From assembly GCA_905211505.1 (NCBI GenBank), contig CAJMAX010000006.1, positions 1 to 41,896 of the forward strand: a stretch of DNA of 41,896 bases, written 5' to 3'. The translations under genes and the position numbers were made by a program. How positions within the stretch are numbered: position 1 is the first letter of the stretch; every line of letters begins with the position of its first letter. A model generated the notes under the pieces. That model had not been told where the DNA came from. It did not search any database and was given only the letters and a program-made list of their open reading frames with translations. The stretch comes from an uncultured bacterium (GTDB lineage Bacteria > Cyanobacteriota > Vampirovibrionia > Gastranaerophilales > Gastranaerophilaceae). This document shows positions 1 to 7,619 of the stretch, in pieces.

Positions 1-64
1 TTACAAAAAGCTTTTTTCTAGCAATTTTAAATCCTTTTAATTTTTATTATACTTGTGGTGTAAT

Positions 65-1447
65 ATGGTAGAAAAAATAAATTCTTGTATCCAGCAATAT
101 AATTATAACACAATTAACAGTGTTACAAATACACAGCGGGCAGTTAATATTAATAATCAAATAACAGCCCCATCTTTTACGGCTGGGAAAAATACAGTAA
201 TAATGCCGCAACAACCACAAAATATTTATTTAAAAACAGAATTAAGCACAAAAGACGAAAAGAACAAATTCACAGCAATAAATGCAAGACTTGACAGGAA
301 CGGCAGAAAAGTCATGGAATTATTGCTAAAAAACGGAATTTTGCTAAATTCCAACTCAAATGATAAAAGCTCTGTTCTTGATAACTTGTATAAAATCACA
401 TCGCAGCCAAGAGCTGAAGGCTTAAATTCTGATATTATTTTAAAAGACACAATTGCAACAATTGCTTATCCTTATCTAATTACACAGCAATTCGGAGACA
501 TTCCAAAAGAATATAAATCAAAAGCAATAGCTGCAAATAATGCGTCAAAATCCAATTTGGTAGATATATACAAAGGAGAAAACGACATACATGTCGAACA
601 TTCTGGAACTTGCGTTGCGGCCAGTACTGAATTCAAACTGGCAAAACAAATGCCTGCTGAATTTGCAAGATTTGCACAAGAATTAAGTTCGCCTCAAATG
701 TGTGTAACTAAAACAATAGGATTAAAAAATCTTGCGGATAACACATTAAATGCAGTCTGGTTGTTAAATGCTTTCGAAATACCATACGAAATGAGAGATT
801 ATAACAATGCAACACTTAAATTTGCACCTGATAAAAATGCAATTTTAAGAGCACAAATCCAAACAACTCATAAAGATCCTTATGAAAGAACTCCGCTTGA
901 TGTTTTAATGCAGTCAACATTTATGCAGGTAGGATCACAGCAATCCTATAATTCCTTAACAGACAAAAGGGCTGGAAAATTCAATCAAAACGACAAAGGT
1001 TTAATTGAATTTGAAAAAACATTCACAGAATCTGTTGTATTTGATAAAAATATACTATCTGTAACCTATCAAACAGTTGATGAAAATGCAAGACTTATCG
1101 GATACGAAACAGATTTCGGTACAATGAAAAGACATCTGGTAGAAGCATTAAATGAAGGCGAAAATGTCATCATTGGATATACACAAACTGATGCCAATAA
1201 TATCATTGTTAACGGTCACGAAATAACTATCGTCGGCTATAAAATTGACAATAACGGAAAAATGACGTTTATATGCAATGATACTGACGATAATATTACA
1301 AAGCCTATAGAATACTCTGAAGATTATTTACTGCCTAAAATTCATCATGCAGCTTTACCTCAGCAAATTGTCGAAAAAGATTTAAATATTATTCCTAGTT
1401 GGGTAGAAGGAATAAATATGTATAAAGAAATGAAACAAGCAGCTTAA
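65..1447 (+). CDS. Papain/C39-like cysteine peptidase domain protein, no Sec signal
   Basis: Probable cysteine peptidase-fold protein of 460 residues. Numbered from the ATG at 65, the SGTCVAAS motif places a candidate nucleophile at Cys183, VNGHEITIVGY gives a candidate His385, and FICNDTDD gives Asn405/Asp406. This Cys...His...Asn/Asp order is that of papain-like and C39-like peptidases. The frame can be extended to a TTG at 53, but I prefer the ATG at 65, which has GGTG just upstream. The first ~60 residues are rich in Asn, Thr, Gln and Ser, have no hydrophobic signal segment, and contain an APSFTAGKN motif. The nucleotidase gene follows on the same strand after 55 bp. The substrate is unknown. 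It could be a toxin-like effector, a processing peptidase or an inactive relative. The fold assignment is an inference from motifs. Confidence 0.6.
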   Translation: MVEKINSCIQQYNYNTINSVTNTQRAVNINNQITAPSFTAGKNTVIMPQQPQNIYLKTELSTKDEKNKFTAINARLDRNGRKVMELLLKNGILLNSNSNDKSSVLDNLYKITSQPRAEGLNSDIILKDTIATIAYPYLITQQFGDIPKEYKSKAIAANNASKSNLVDIYKGENDIHVEHSGTCVAASTEFKLAKQMPAEFARFAQELSSPQMCVTKTIGLKNLADNTLNAVWLLNAFEIPYEMRDYNNATLKFAPDKNAILRAQIQTTHKDPYERTPLDVLMQSTFMQVGSQQSYNSLTDKRAGKFNQNDKGLIEFEKTFTESVVFDKNILSVTYQTVDENARLIGYETDFGTMKRHLVEALNEGENVIIGYTQTDANNIIVNGHEITIVGYKIDNNGKMTFICNDTDDNITKPIEYSEDYLLPKIHHAALPQQIVEKDLNIIPSWVEGINMYKEMKQAA

Positions 1448-1453
1448 AAGTTA

Positions 1454-1469
1454 AGCAAAAAATATTATT
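1454..1469 (+). promoter_or_regulatory. Recurring upstream element AGCAAAAAATATTATT
   Basis: The 16 bp AGCAAAAAATATTATT lie between the peptidase and nucleotidase genes. The identical 16-mer occurs at 29982-29997 upstream of the 30049 gene, and a 14 bp TAGCAAAAAATATT occurs on the minus strand at 8953-8966. It may be part of a promoter or a transcription-factor site. Function is inferred only from recurrence. Confidence 0.35.
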
Positions 1470-1502
1470 CAGAAGTTTTTATCACAATAAAAAAGGTAAA
1501 AT

Positions 1503-3194
1503 ATGATAAACATACCAAACATTAATTCAACATCAATTAATACAGGCACAAAATCTTTACCAAAAGAAGAATTGCCAAACAACAATATTGAAACAAATTC
1601 AACAAACAAACCACAATATACAACAAACATTTACCCCAAAGAAACTATCCCCGTTTACACAAAATCAACTACGAAAACTCCAAAGTTTTCAGAGCCTCAA
1701 TTAACTCATACAAGTTGGTTTTATGTAAATGATGTCCATGGAAAAATGACAAACATGGAACGTATTTATAACATGACAAAAGAATTCGATAAAACTAATT
1801 CTTCTCAAGTTGCCCCAGGATTCTGGTCAAATACAACCGGAAACATTTCAAAATTCAAAGTATCTTCAGGAGACATAATCTTAGGCGCCAATTATACTCA
1901 CAATCAGGTTGCCGATAAGTTTTTAAACTGGAGCGGATTTATTGCCTCTGCTCTTGGTAATCACGAGCTTGATGTTGTTGAACCTGGAAACCTTGCAAAA
2001 CTTTTAAGTAATGCAAAATATAAAATGTTGGCCGTAAATATTGAAATTGATAAAAATTCACCACTTTCCGGCAGAATAGAAAAATCAACTATTGTTGAAA
2101 AAGACGGTGAAAAATACGGACTTATCGGAATTGCACCTCCTGATATGAAAGAACGTGTAAAAATGAACAACACGATGAAAGATATCCAGGTTTCAGATGC
2201 AGAAACAACAAGAAAACTTGTTCAAAAAGAAGTTGATAAATTAAAAGAACAGGGCATTAATAAAATCGTAGTCCTTTCGCATGAGGGCACAAAAAACGAT
2301 ATACAACTTGCTAAAGAAACAACCGGAATTGATATAATTTTTGCAGCACATACGCATGACTTGATAGAAGGAATTAAAGAAGGCAAAAATTTATTCTACT
2401 CAAAATCCGGAGAACCAACAATTATCACGCAGGCTGGCAAAGATGGTGAAACTGTTGGAATTCTAAATGTTGACTTTGATGAAAAAGGCGTTATAAAAAA
2501 AGCCCAAAATAACGTAATAAAAACAAGAGCATATAATCGCCCATTATTCATAAAAGATTCTGTTGAAAATATTTTAGGAAAACCAGAAGTTATCGGCAGA
2601 GTGAAAGCTGCAGTTGAACCTCCAGTTAAAAGACTTATTGAAAACAATCCTCACGGAAATATGATTGCTGATGCAATGAGAAGCGAACTTGGCACTGATA
2701 TTGCACTTCTTAATGCAGGCAACATTAGAGGAAGTTTTTCTCAAGGTCCAATTGACACAAGATTAATTTCGGATATAACACCATTTGAAGATCACATGAT
2801 GATTCTTGGCTTAACAGAAAAACAAATTGTAGATTCAATTAAAGTGGGATGTAAATCTATCCCAAGAAGTTCAAATAAACCTGGCATATTACTTGTTTCC
2901 GGCTTAAAATATAAAGCCAGCAAACAAGGGGAATTACTGGAACTTGAATTTATTGACAAAAATAATCAGGTACATAAAATTGATGTCAATAATCCAGACC
3001 CTAAGAAAAAATATACAGTTGCTGCAGATGATTTCTTTGCAACAGGTGGAGACGGCTATTTAGAAAGCAACAAACATCCTGAATTTGTTATCCAAAAATT
3101 CGAAATGGACAAGAACAAATTGGCATGCGACTATATCAAAAAATTAAACCAGCCTATCGAAATTATTGATGATAAAAGAGTTCAAATAATTTAA
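1503..3194 (+). CDS. 5'-nucleotidase / metallophosphoesterase (UshA family), no signal peptide
   Basis: Two-domain 5'-nucleotidase/2',3'-cyclic phosphodiesterase family protein, 563 residues. The metallophosphoesterase metal ligands are visible: DVHG (Asp77, His79), SGD (Asp124), GNHE (Asn153, His154), SHEG (His260) and AHTH (His283, His285). The C-terminal nucleotide-binding domain shows GNMIADAMR (about 385-393), NAGNIRG (404-410) and ATGGDGYL near 515. The family hydrolyses nucleotides or UDP-sugars and is normally periplasmic or surface-bound. Here residues 1-70 form a polar N/T/S/P/K-rich tail with no hydrophobic stretch, so the export route is unclear. Together with the peptidase gene it makes a two-gene rightward unit. 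An AGCAAAAAATATTATT element starts at 1454, about 50 bp upstream. The enzyme family is secure; the substrate is not. Confidence 0.88.
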   Translation: MINIPNINSTSINTGTKSLPKEELPNNNIETNSTNKPQYTTNIYPKETIPVYTKSTTKTPKFSEPQLTHTSWFYVNDVHGKMTNMERIYNMTKEFDKTNSSQVAPGFWSNTTGNISKFKVSSGDIILGANYTHNQVADKFLNWSGFIASALGNHELDVVEPGNLAKLLSNAKYKMLAVNIEIDKNSPLSGRIEKSTIVEKDGEKYGLIGIAPPDMKERVKMNNTMKDIQVSDAETTRKLVQKEVDKLKEQGINKIVVLSHEGTKNDIQLAKETTGIDIIFAAHTHDLIEGIKEGKNLFYSKSGEPTIITQAGKDGETVGILNVDFDEKGVIKKAQNNVIKTRAYNRPLFIKDSVENILGKPEVIGRVKAAVEPPVKRLIENNPHGNMIADAMRSELGTDIALLNAGNIRGSFSQGPIDTRLISDITPFEDHMMILGLTEKQIVDSIKVGCKSIPRSSNKPGILLVSGLKYKASKQGELLELEFIDKNNQVHKIDVNNPDPKKKYTVAADDFFATGGDGYLESNKHPEFVIQKFEMDKNKLACDYIKKLNQPIEIIDDKRVQII

Positions 3195-3329
3195 ACAGTG
3201 TTACTGTGAACACCCTTACCTACCCATACTCCAAACCGAGCAATGAAATAATAATCACCCTTACAGAGCTGAATATCTGGTGATTTTGCAAATAACCGGT
3301 AAAGTCTACGTGCTGAGCACCTGTAAGCA
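3195..3329. other. Structured intergenic region between convergent genes
   Basis: These 135 bp separate the rightward nucleotidase from the leftward sigma gene, and look less AT-rich than neighbouring spacers. AATCACC (3253-3259) and GGTGATT (3279-3285) form a perfect 7 bp inverted repeat around a 19-nt loop and are followed by a short T run on the plus strand. CACCCTTAC occurs twice in direct orientation (3211-3219, 3256-3264). ACAGT-GTT-ACTGT makes a small hairpin at 3195-3207. GTGCT/AGCAC arms near 3310-3329 lie beside the sigma stop codon. It may be the 3' UTR and terminator of one or both genes, or a small RNA. I see no ORF of note and no tRNA features. Confidence 0.45.
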
Positions 3330-3992
3330 CTAGTAACCGTATTGCTCATGGGCATTCAGATATTCTCTTACAGTATTTAAAGAAGATTGAACAATACGGG
3401 TAACTCTAGACGGAGAAAGCCCTATCTGAGTAGCAATATCTTTTACCTGCATGTTTCTGTAAAAACGGTATTCAACAACAGTCCTTTCTTTTGGAGGAAG
3501 CTTGGAAATTGCAGTTCTAATCATTTTACCCATTTCAGAAATTTCGGCATTTTCATCAGGCATAGCATGCGGATCTTTTACAAAATCAAATGGGGAATCA
3601 TTATCACTCGCAGCTGCGGCTAAACCATCAATAGACAAAACAGTTTCGTAAATAGCTTCACGAACTTTTGCCTGCTTCATGTCCATACCTTCTACAGCTT
3701 CTTCTTCGTCATAAGAATCTTCAGCCTTATGTTTTAAAGAATACCACTTATATCTTATTCTTAATTCGTTTCTAATTGCCCAACGAACCGCAGTTGCAAT
3801 ATATGCAGAATTATATTTTGCTAATTGTTCAGGAGTTTTGTTTTTAACCATAACCTGAATCGCAATAATACCAATTGAAAGCAATTCTTCATATTCCACC
3901 ATATGAGACGGAATACGTCTGTGCTCAACCCGTGCAACCTTTTGAACAATGTCTATATAATGTTGTAAATTTGTTTTATCTTCTCTAGCCAT
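3330..3992 (-). CDS. Sigma-70 family RNA polymerase sigma factor (small, regions 2 and 4)
   Basis: A 220-residue sigma factor of the sigma-70 family. Region 2 lies at about 35-85 (YEELLSIGIIAIQV... YIATAVRWAIRNELR). Region 4 is at about 165-215: SKLPPKERTVVEYRFYR, then a helix-turn-helix, MQVKDIATQIGLSPSRVTRI. Between them is an acidic linker of roughly 75 residues (DSYDEEEAVEGMD... DENAEISEMG) with no recognisable region 3. It therefore differs from the FliA-like factor at 25633, which has region 3. It follows flhB by 30 bp on the same strand and is probably co-transcribed, which hints at a link to the export or flagellar system without proving it. The ATG at 3992 has only a weak AAAG ribosome-binding site. 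The promoter class it reads is unknown. Confidence 0.85.
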   Translation of the reverse strand: MAREDKTNLQHYIDIVQKVARVEHRRIPSHMVEYEELLSIGIIAIQVMVKNKTPEQLAKYNSAYIATAVRWAIRNELRIRYKWYSLKHKAEDSYDEEEAVEGMDMKQAKVREAIYETVLSIDGLAAAASDNDSPFDFVKDPHAMPDENAEISEMGKMIRTAISKLPPKERTVVEYRFYRNMQVKDIATQIGLSPSRVTRIVQSSLNTVREYLNAHEQYGY

Positions 3993-4022
3993 AACTTTAC
4001 AAATCTATAATACTACAATCTT

Positions 4023-5099
4023 TTAATTTCGCGGTCGTTTATTTGATGTATTTTTCATCTTATAAACGAACATCAAAATTTCAGCAACAGCTTTATACAA
4101 TTCAGGCGGAATGGATTGATTAATATCTACCATTTTAAATAAAGCCCTAGCCACAGGTGGATTTTCAATAACAGGAACATTATGTTCTTTTGCAATATCA
4201 ATAATTTTCTTTGCAATAAGTTCTGTTCCTTTGGCTATAAGCATTGGAGAATCCATTTCTTCTGCGACGTATTTAAGAGCACAAGCAACATGTGTCGGGT
4301 TTGTTACAACAAAGTCCGCTGTTGGAACCGCATCCATTGCACCTTGCTGCAGCATTTGCATACGACGCTGACGAAGTGCTGCTTTGACATTCGGGTCACC
4401 TTCAGAGTTTTTATACTCATCTTTTATCTCTTTAAAAGACATTTTCTGGTCTTTTAAGAACTTCCATTTTGTAACACCGTAATCCGCCGCCGCAATAATC
4501 AAAAACGCAATACAAGCTTTAAAAATAAATTCTGTTATAATCTTGCCAAATTCTATCATTACTGCAAAATTATTATCAATAGAAGCAAGCATAAGAATGG
4601 ACTCAATATGTTCTTTGTAAACCATCCAACCGATATATCCAAGAATAATAACTTTAACAATATTTTTAAACAATTCAAAAAGAGTTTTTATTGACATTAT
4701 ATTTTTAAAATACTTTGTCGGATTCAGTTTATCTAATTTTGGCATTAAAGGAGCGACAGCAACCAACGGTCCAACCTGTACAAAATCCGCCAAAACTGCA
4801 ACTAACCAAGCAATTGCAAGAATAGGACCAATTATAAGAGCCGCACCTTTTATTGCAATTGTTAAAATGTACATATAACCGATTTCCTCGGTATGAGCAT
4901 TTGGAATTTGCTCATATAACAGAGTAAAAACCTGTACAATTTGATCCCAGATAAATGGGGCTAAACCAAAAATTACAGAAAATAAAATAAGCAAAGAAAC
5001 AGCTGTTGAAAAATCTTTTGATTTTACAACCTGCCCTTCTTTTCTAGCCTGTTCCAGCTTTCTGGGGGTGGCGTCAAACTGTTTGTCTTCATCACCCAT
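4023..5099 (-). CDS. flhB: Flagellar/type III export switch protein FlhB
   Basis: FlhB/SctU family, 358 residues, an inner-membrane part of the flagellar-type export gate that switches substrate class after self-cleavage. The N-terminal ATPRKLEQARKEGQVVKSKDF signature is at residues 10-30. Hydrophobic segments lie at about 33-55, 76-107, 142-162 and 186-206. The cytoplasmic linker YGVTKWKFLKDQKMSFKEIKDEYK is followed by the autocleavage motif NPTH at 267-270. Length is normal for FlhB. An AAAGGC ribosome-binding site precedes the ATG. No other export-gate genes (flhA, fliPQR) are in the window, so it is either the end of an operon or isolated. A non-flagellar type III SctU is possible, but the overall pattern favours flagellar FlhB. 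Confidence 0.93.
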   Translation of the reverse strand: MGDEDKQFDATPRKLEQARKEGQVVKSKDFSTAVSLLILFSVIFGLAPFIWDQIVQVFTLLYEQIPNAHTEEIGYMYILTIAIKGAALIIGPILAIAWLVAVLADFVQVGPLVAVAPLMPKLDKLNPTKYFKNIMSIKTLFELFKNIVKVIILGYIGWMVYKEHIESILMLASIDNNFAVMIEFGKIITEFIFKACIAFLIIAAADYGVTKWKFLKDQKMSFKEIKDEYKNSEGDPNVKAALRQRRMQMLQQGAMDAVPTADFVVTNPTHVACALKYVAEEMDSPMLIAKGTELIAKKIIDIAKEHNVPVIENPPVARALFKMVDINQSIPPELYKAVAEILMFVYKMKNTSNKRPRN

Positions 5100-5118
5100 A
5101 TTAGCTTGCCTTTCTTTT

Positions 5119-5152
5119 TGAACCTACTTTATTCAAATAAGTTCAATCTATC
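5119..5152. promoter_or_regulatory. Inverted repeat upstream of flhB
   Basis: TTGAAC and GTTCAA form a 6 bp inverted repeat separated by about 17 bp in the short region before flhB. On the minus strand the distal arm, TTGAAC, resembles a -35 box. It may be a regulator site or coincidental in AT-rich DNA. Coordinates are good to within a few bases. Confidence 0.25.
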
Positions 5153-5201
5153 CTTTCTGTTTTAAAATATTATAACATGGATTATAATTATTTAGCATAA
5201 A

Positions 5202-5215
5202 AAGTAAGCTTACTT
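5202..5215. repeat. Perfect 14 bp palindrome at the end of the XRE gene
   Basis: AAGTAAGCTTACTT is a perfect 14 bp palindrome overlapping the stop codon of the XRE regulator. It contains AAGTA/TACTT half-sites like those in the operator candidate at 5478-5499. It could be a second operator or a weak hairpin at the transcript end. Confidence 0.35.
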
Positions 5216-5468
5216 AAATATTTCTCAATAAGTTATTAATGTCTATGTTTAAAGCTCTTGCAATATCAACAACTTTTAGGATTGTCGGATTTATTTTTCC
5301 TGTTTCAACCATACTTATAAAGTTTCTTGACAGGTCAGTAAGCTCAGCTAATTTTTCTTGAGACATGCTGGCTCTTAATCTTTCACATTTTAGGTTAATT
5401 CCAAAATTTTTTAATCTTGTTAAATCTTCCATATTAATATTTTTGTATATTGCAAAAATATTTTCCAT
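5214..5468 (-). CDS. XRE-family helix-turn-helix regulator
   Basis: Small DNA-binding regulator of the Cro/C1 (XRE) type, 84 residues from the ATG at 5468. The HTH is clear: NFGINLKCERLRASMSQEKL, then AELTDLSRNFISMVETGK and a third helix NPTILKVVDIARALNI. The protein is essentially only the HTH domain. No Shine-Dalgarno sequence is seen before the ATGs at 5468 or 5432. The 5468 start places the gene directly next to the inverted repeat at 5478-5499, but 5432 is a reasonable alternative. It is divergent from the acetyltransferase at 5532, so it may repress both genes. The ligand is unknown. Confidence 0.85.
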   Translation of the reverse strand: MENIFAIYKNINMEDLTRLKNFGINLKCERLRASMSQEKLAELTDLSRNFISMVETGKINPTILKVVDIARALNIDINNLLRNI

Positions 5469-5477
5469 ATAATATAC

Positions 5478-5499
5478 TATACTTATTACAAGTATACTT
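5478..5499. promoter_or_regulatory. Candidate operator of the XRE regulator
   Basis: TATACTT (5478-5484), a 5 bp spacer, and AAGTATA (5490-5496) form a perfect inverted repeat. The right arm is also part of a perfect 10 bp palindrome, AAGTATACTT (5490-5499), giving three AAGTATA-type half-sites in 22 bp. It lies between the divergent XRE and acetyltransferase genes and overlaps TATA-like -10 sequences. Autoregulation and control of the neighbour are inferred. Confidence 0.55.
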
Positions 5500-5531
5500 A
5501 GCAAAAATAAAGGTTAATTGGAATTTGACTA

Positions 5532-5966
5532 ATGAAAAATTTTTTATTTAATATCTACGAAGAAGATTTACATATTGTACTCAAAGTATTAGGAATAAAA
5601 TTACGACTAAAAAATAATAGAATTACCCCTTTAAAAGAGTTATGCTGTATTCCTAATCTTGAAAATTTCAAACAAAAACAAACTAAATTCCCGCACCCTA
5701 TAGGAATTGTTATAAACAAAAATGTAAAAATAGGAAATAATTGTACTATATACCAGAATGTAACAATCGGCAGCGGAAAAAGACTCACCCCCACAGGAAC
5801 AGATTGTCCGGAAATTGGAAATAATGTAACTATTTATGCAAATACAGTAATTGCTGGAGGAATAAAAATTGGTGATAACAGTATTATTGGTGCTGGTTCT
5901 ATAGTCATAAAAGATGTACCGGCAAACACAACTGTTGCCGGCAACCCTGCAAAAATTCTAAAATAA
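5532..5966 (+). CDS. Hexapeptide-repeat acetyltransferase (serine acetyltransferase-like)
   Basis: A 144-residue left-handed beta-helix acyltransferase. Hexapeptide repeats run from about residue 55 to the end (NKNVKIGNNCTIYQNVTIGS... IGDNSIIGAGSIVIKDVP), closing with the NTTVAGNPAKIL motif typical of CysE-like and sugar O-acetyltransferases. FPHPIGIVI matches the position of the catalytic-histidine loop in serine acetyltransferases. It is much shorter than CysE because the helical N-terminal domain is missing. The first 35 residues (VLKVLGIKLRLKNNRI) resemble the start of glycan-locus transferases instead. A polysaccharide or LPS O-acetyltransferase is therefore at least as likely as a cysteine biosynthesis enzyme. 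The ribosome-binding site is poor. It is divergent from XRE and convergent with deoC after 23 bp. Confidence 0.8.
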   Translation: MKNFLFNIYEEDLHIVLKVLGIKLRLKNNRITPLKELCCIPNLENFKQKQTKFPHPIGIVINKNVKIGNNCTIYQNVTIGSGKRLTPTGTDCPEIGNNVTIYANTVIAGGIKIGDNSIIGAGSIVIKDVPANTTVAGNPAKILK

Positions 5967-5989
5967 ATAATTATTACAGCCAATCAAAA

Positions 5990-6643
5990 TCAATTTTGCA
6001 CGATTTTAACACCGGAGCTTGTGCCAAGACGCACAGCACCAGCTTGAATCATTGTTATAGCCGCGTCTTTATCTCTAATTCCACCTGAAGCTTTTACCTG
6101 TAAACCTGCCTGATTAACGGTATCAAACATAAGTTTAACATCTTCAGCTTTAGCCCCGACACCATTTTTAACAAAACCTGTTGATGTTTTTACAAAATCT
6201 GCTCCGCCTTTTATTGCACATTCACATGCATACTTAATCTCGTCTTTTGTTAACAAATCAGTTTCAATAATAACTTTTAAATTATGACCACCACAAGCTG
6301 ATTTTATCAATTTAATTTCATCGACAAGAAAATCTGTTTCTTTATCTTTTACTTTAGTTACATTAATAACCATATCAATTTCATCTGCACCATCTTTTAC
6401 AGCTTGAATGGTTTCAAAAATCTTAGTTTCTGTAGTATTTGCACCCAAAGGAAAACCTATTACCGTAACAACTTTAACATCAGTACCCTTCAAATAATCT
6501 TTAGCTAATTCTACATAACAAGGGTTTATACATACTCCTAGAAATTTATGTTCTTTAGCTTCGTTAAACAATTTTATTAAATCTTCTTTTTTCGCATCTT
6601 GTTTTAATAATGTATGTTCAACATATTTGTTTAAATTTTCCAT
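5990..6643 (-). CDS. deoC: Deoxyribose-phosphate aldolase
   Basis: DeoC, 217 residues. It cleaves 2-deoxyribose-5-phosphate to glyceraldehyde-3-phosphate and acetaldehyde in deoxynucleoside catabolism. The Schiff-base lysine is Lys152 in DFVKTSTGF, and the second active-site lysine is Lys184 in VKASGGIR. VIGFPLGA and ADEIDMVINV are further family signatures. Length is normal. An AAAGGAGAG ribosome-binding site precedes the ATG. It starts 18 bp after metF on the same strand, so the two are probably co-transcribed although their pathways differ. Confidence 0.96.
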   Translation of the reverse strand: MENLNKYVEHTLLKQDAKKEDLIKLFNEAKEHKFLGVCINPCYVELAKDYLKGTDVKVVTVIGFPLGANTTETKIFETIQAVKDGADEIDMVINVTKVKDKETDFLVDEIKLIKSACGGHNLKVIIETDLLTKDEIKYACECAIKGGADFVKTSTGFVKNGVGAKAEDVKLMFDTVNQAGLQVKASGGIRDKDAAITMIQAGAVRLGTSSGVKIVQN

Positions 6644-6661
6644 AAATAACTCTCCTTTTAT

Positions 6662-7534
6662 TTATAAAATATTATCTAAAATCTCTGAAACCATATCAGA
6701 ATGGTTAAGTGTGAAAAAGTGTAATGCGTCAACACCATTATCAATCAAATCATGACATTGAGATATAGCAAATTCAACACCTATTTTTTTTGCATCATTT
6801 GGGAATTTTTCCAATTGTTCTCTTAAATTTTTGGGCACGGCAACATTTGCCATTTCAATCATTTTATCAATTTGTTTTAAACTTCTAATTGGCATAATCC
6901 CAGGAATTATAGGAACTTCAATTCCAAGATTCCTGACTAATTCAACATACCGATAGAATTTATCATTTTCAAAAAACAATTGCGTAAAAATAGCACTGGC
7001 TCCCGAATCTATTTTTCTTTTTAAATTTTGAATATCTTCTTCTAAGGATTTAGACTCTATGTGGCACTCTGGATAGCCAGCAACACCTATAGACAGAGTT
7101 GTTTTATGATGAATAAATTCAACTAACTCGTTTGCATATTTAAAATCATTTTCAGATAAATCATAACAACAGCCTGGTAAATCACCTCTTAGAGCCAAAA
7201 TATTTTCTATTCCCAGATTCTCTATTGCTATAATATGCCTTTCAATTTCTTCTTTTGTTGACACCATACAAGTGAAATGGGGCATCAAATTATATTCTAA
7301 CCCTATAATTGATTTTAAAATTTCAACAGAAAAATTTTTTGAAGTTCCATTTGCACCATAAGTCAACGAAACCAATACCGGATTATATTTTTTTAAAAGC
7401 CTTAATTCATCAAATAATGAAGATATATCATTATCCTTTGGTGGGAAAACTTCAAACGAAATTTTTGGACGTCTAAAAGTTAATCCACAATTTGGGTAAT
7501 ATTCTTTTTGGCTATAAATTTCCTGCAATTCCAT
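6662..7534 (-). CDS. metF: Methylenetetrahydrofolate reductase
   Basis: MetF, 290 residues. This flavoprotein reduces 5,10-methylene-THF to 5-methyl-THF for methionine synthesis. SFEVFPPK is at about 26-33, followed by LVSLTYGANG, NILALRGDLPG and GVAGYPECH, then IFTQLFFENDKFYRYVE and PIIPGIMPI. All are MetF signatures in the correct order, and the length is normal. There is no Shine-Dalgarno sequence. Instead TATAAT lies exactly 6 nt before the ATG, so the mRNA may be leaderless. No alternative internal start fits the family. deoC follows. Confidence 0.96.
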   Translation of the reverse strand: MELQEIYSQKEYYPNCGLTFRRPKISFEVFPPKDNDISSLFDELRLLKKYNPVLVSLTYGANGTSKNFSVEILKSIIGLEYNLMPHFTCMVSTKEEIERHIIAIENLGIENILALRGDLPGCCYDLSENDFKYANELVEFIHHKTTLSIGVAGYPECHIESKSLEEDIQNLKRKIDSGASAIFTQLFFENDKFYRYVELVRNLGIEVPIIPGIMPIRSLKQIDKMIEMANVAVPKNLREQLEKFPNDAKKIGVEFAISQCHDLIDNGVDALHFFTLNHSDMVSEILDNIL

Positions 7535-7540
7535 ATTGTG

Positions 7541-7546
7541 ATTATA
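7541..7546 (-). promoter_or_regulatory. metF -10 box, leaderless geometry
   Basis: On the minus strand TATAAT is followed by CACAAT and then the metF ATG (7534-7532). Transcription would begin at or next to the start codon. A TTGCAA with 19 bp spacing could serve as the -35, which would place it inside the nusB terminator hairpin. Confidence 0.55.
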
Positions 7547-7554
7547 ACATATTC

Positions 7555-7591
7555 AATAAGACTTGTTGCAAATTTTACAACAAGTCTTATT
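7555..7591 (-). terminator. nusB terminator
   Basis: AATAAGACTTGTTG (7555-7568) and CAACAAGTCTTATT (7578-7591) form a perfect 14 bp stem with a 9-nt loop directly downstream of nusB. It is AT-rich at the base and carries T residues on both sides, so it can act as an intrinsic terminator. Confidence 0.8.
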
Positions 7592-7619
7592 TTAAGAATA
7601 TTTATATTTAAATTGCTAT

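Noticed and set aside
53..64. TTG start of the first gene, four codons upstream of the ATG
   Set aside because: The ATG at 65 is a better start codon with GGTG upstream; the extension adds nothing conserved.
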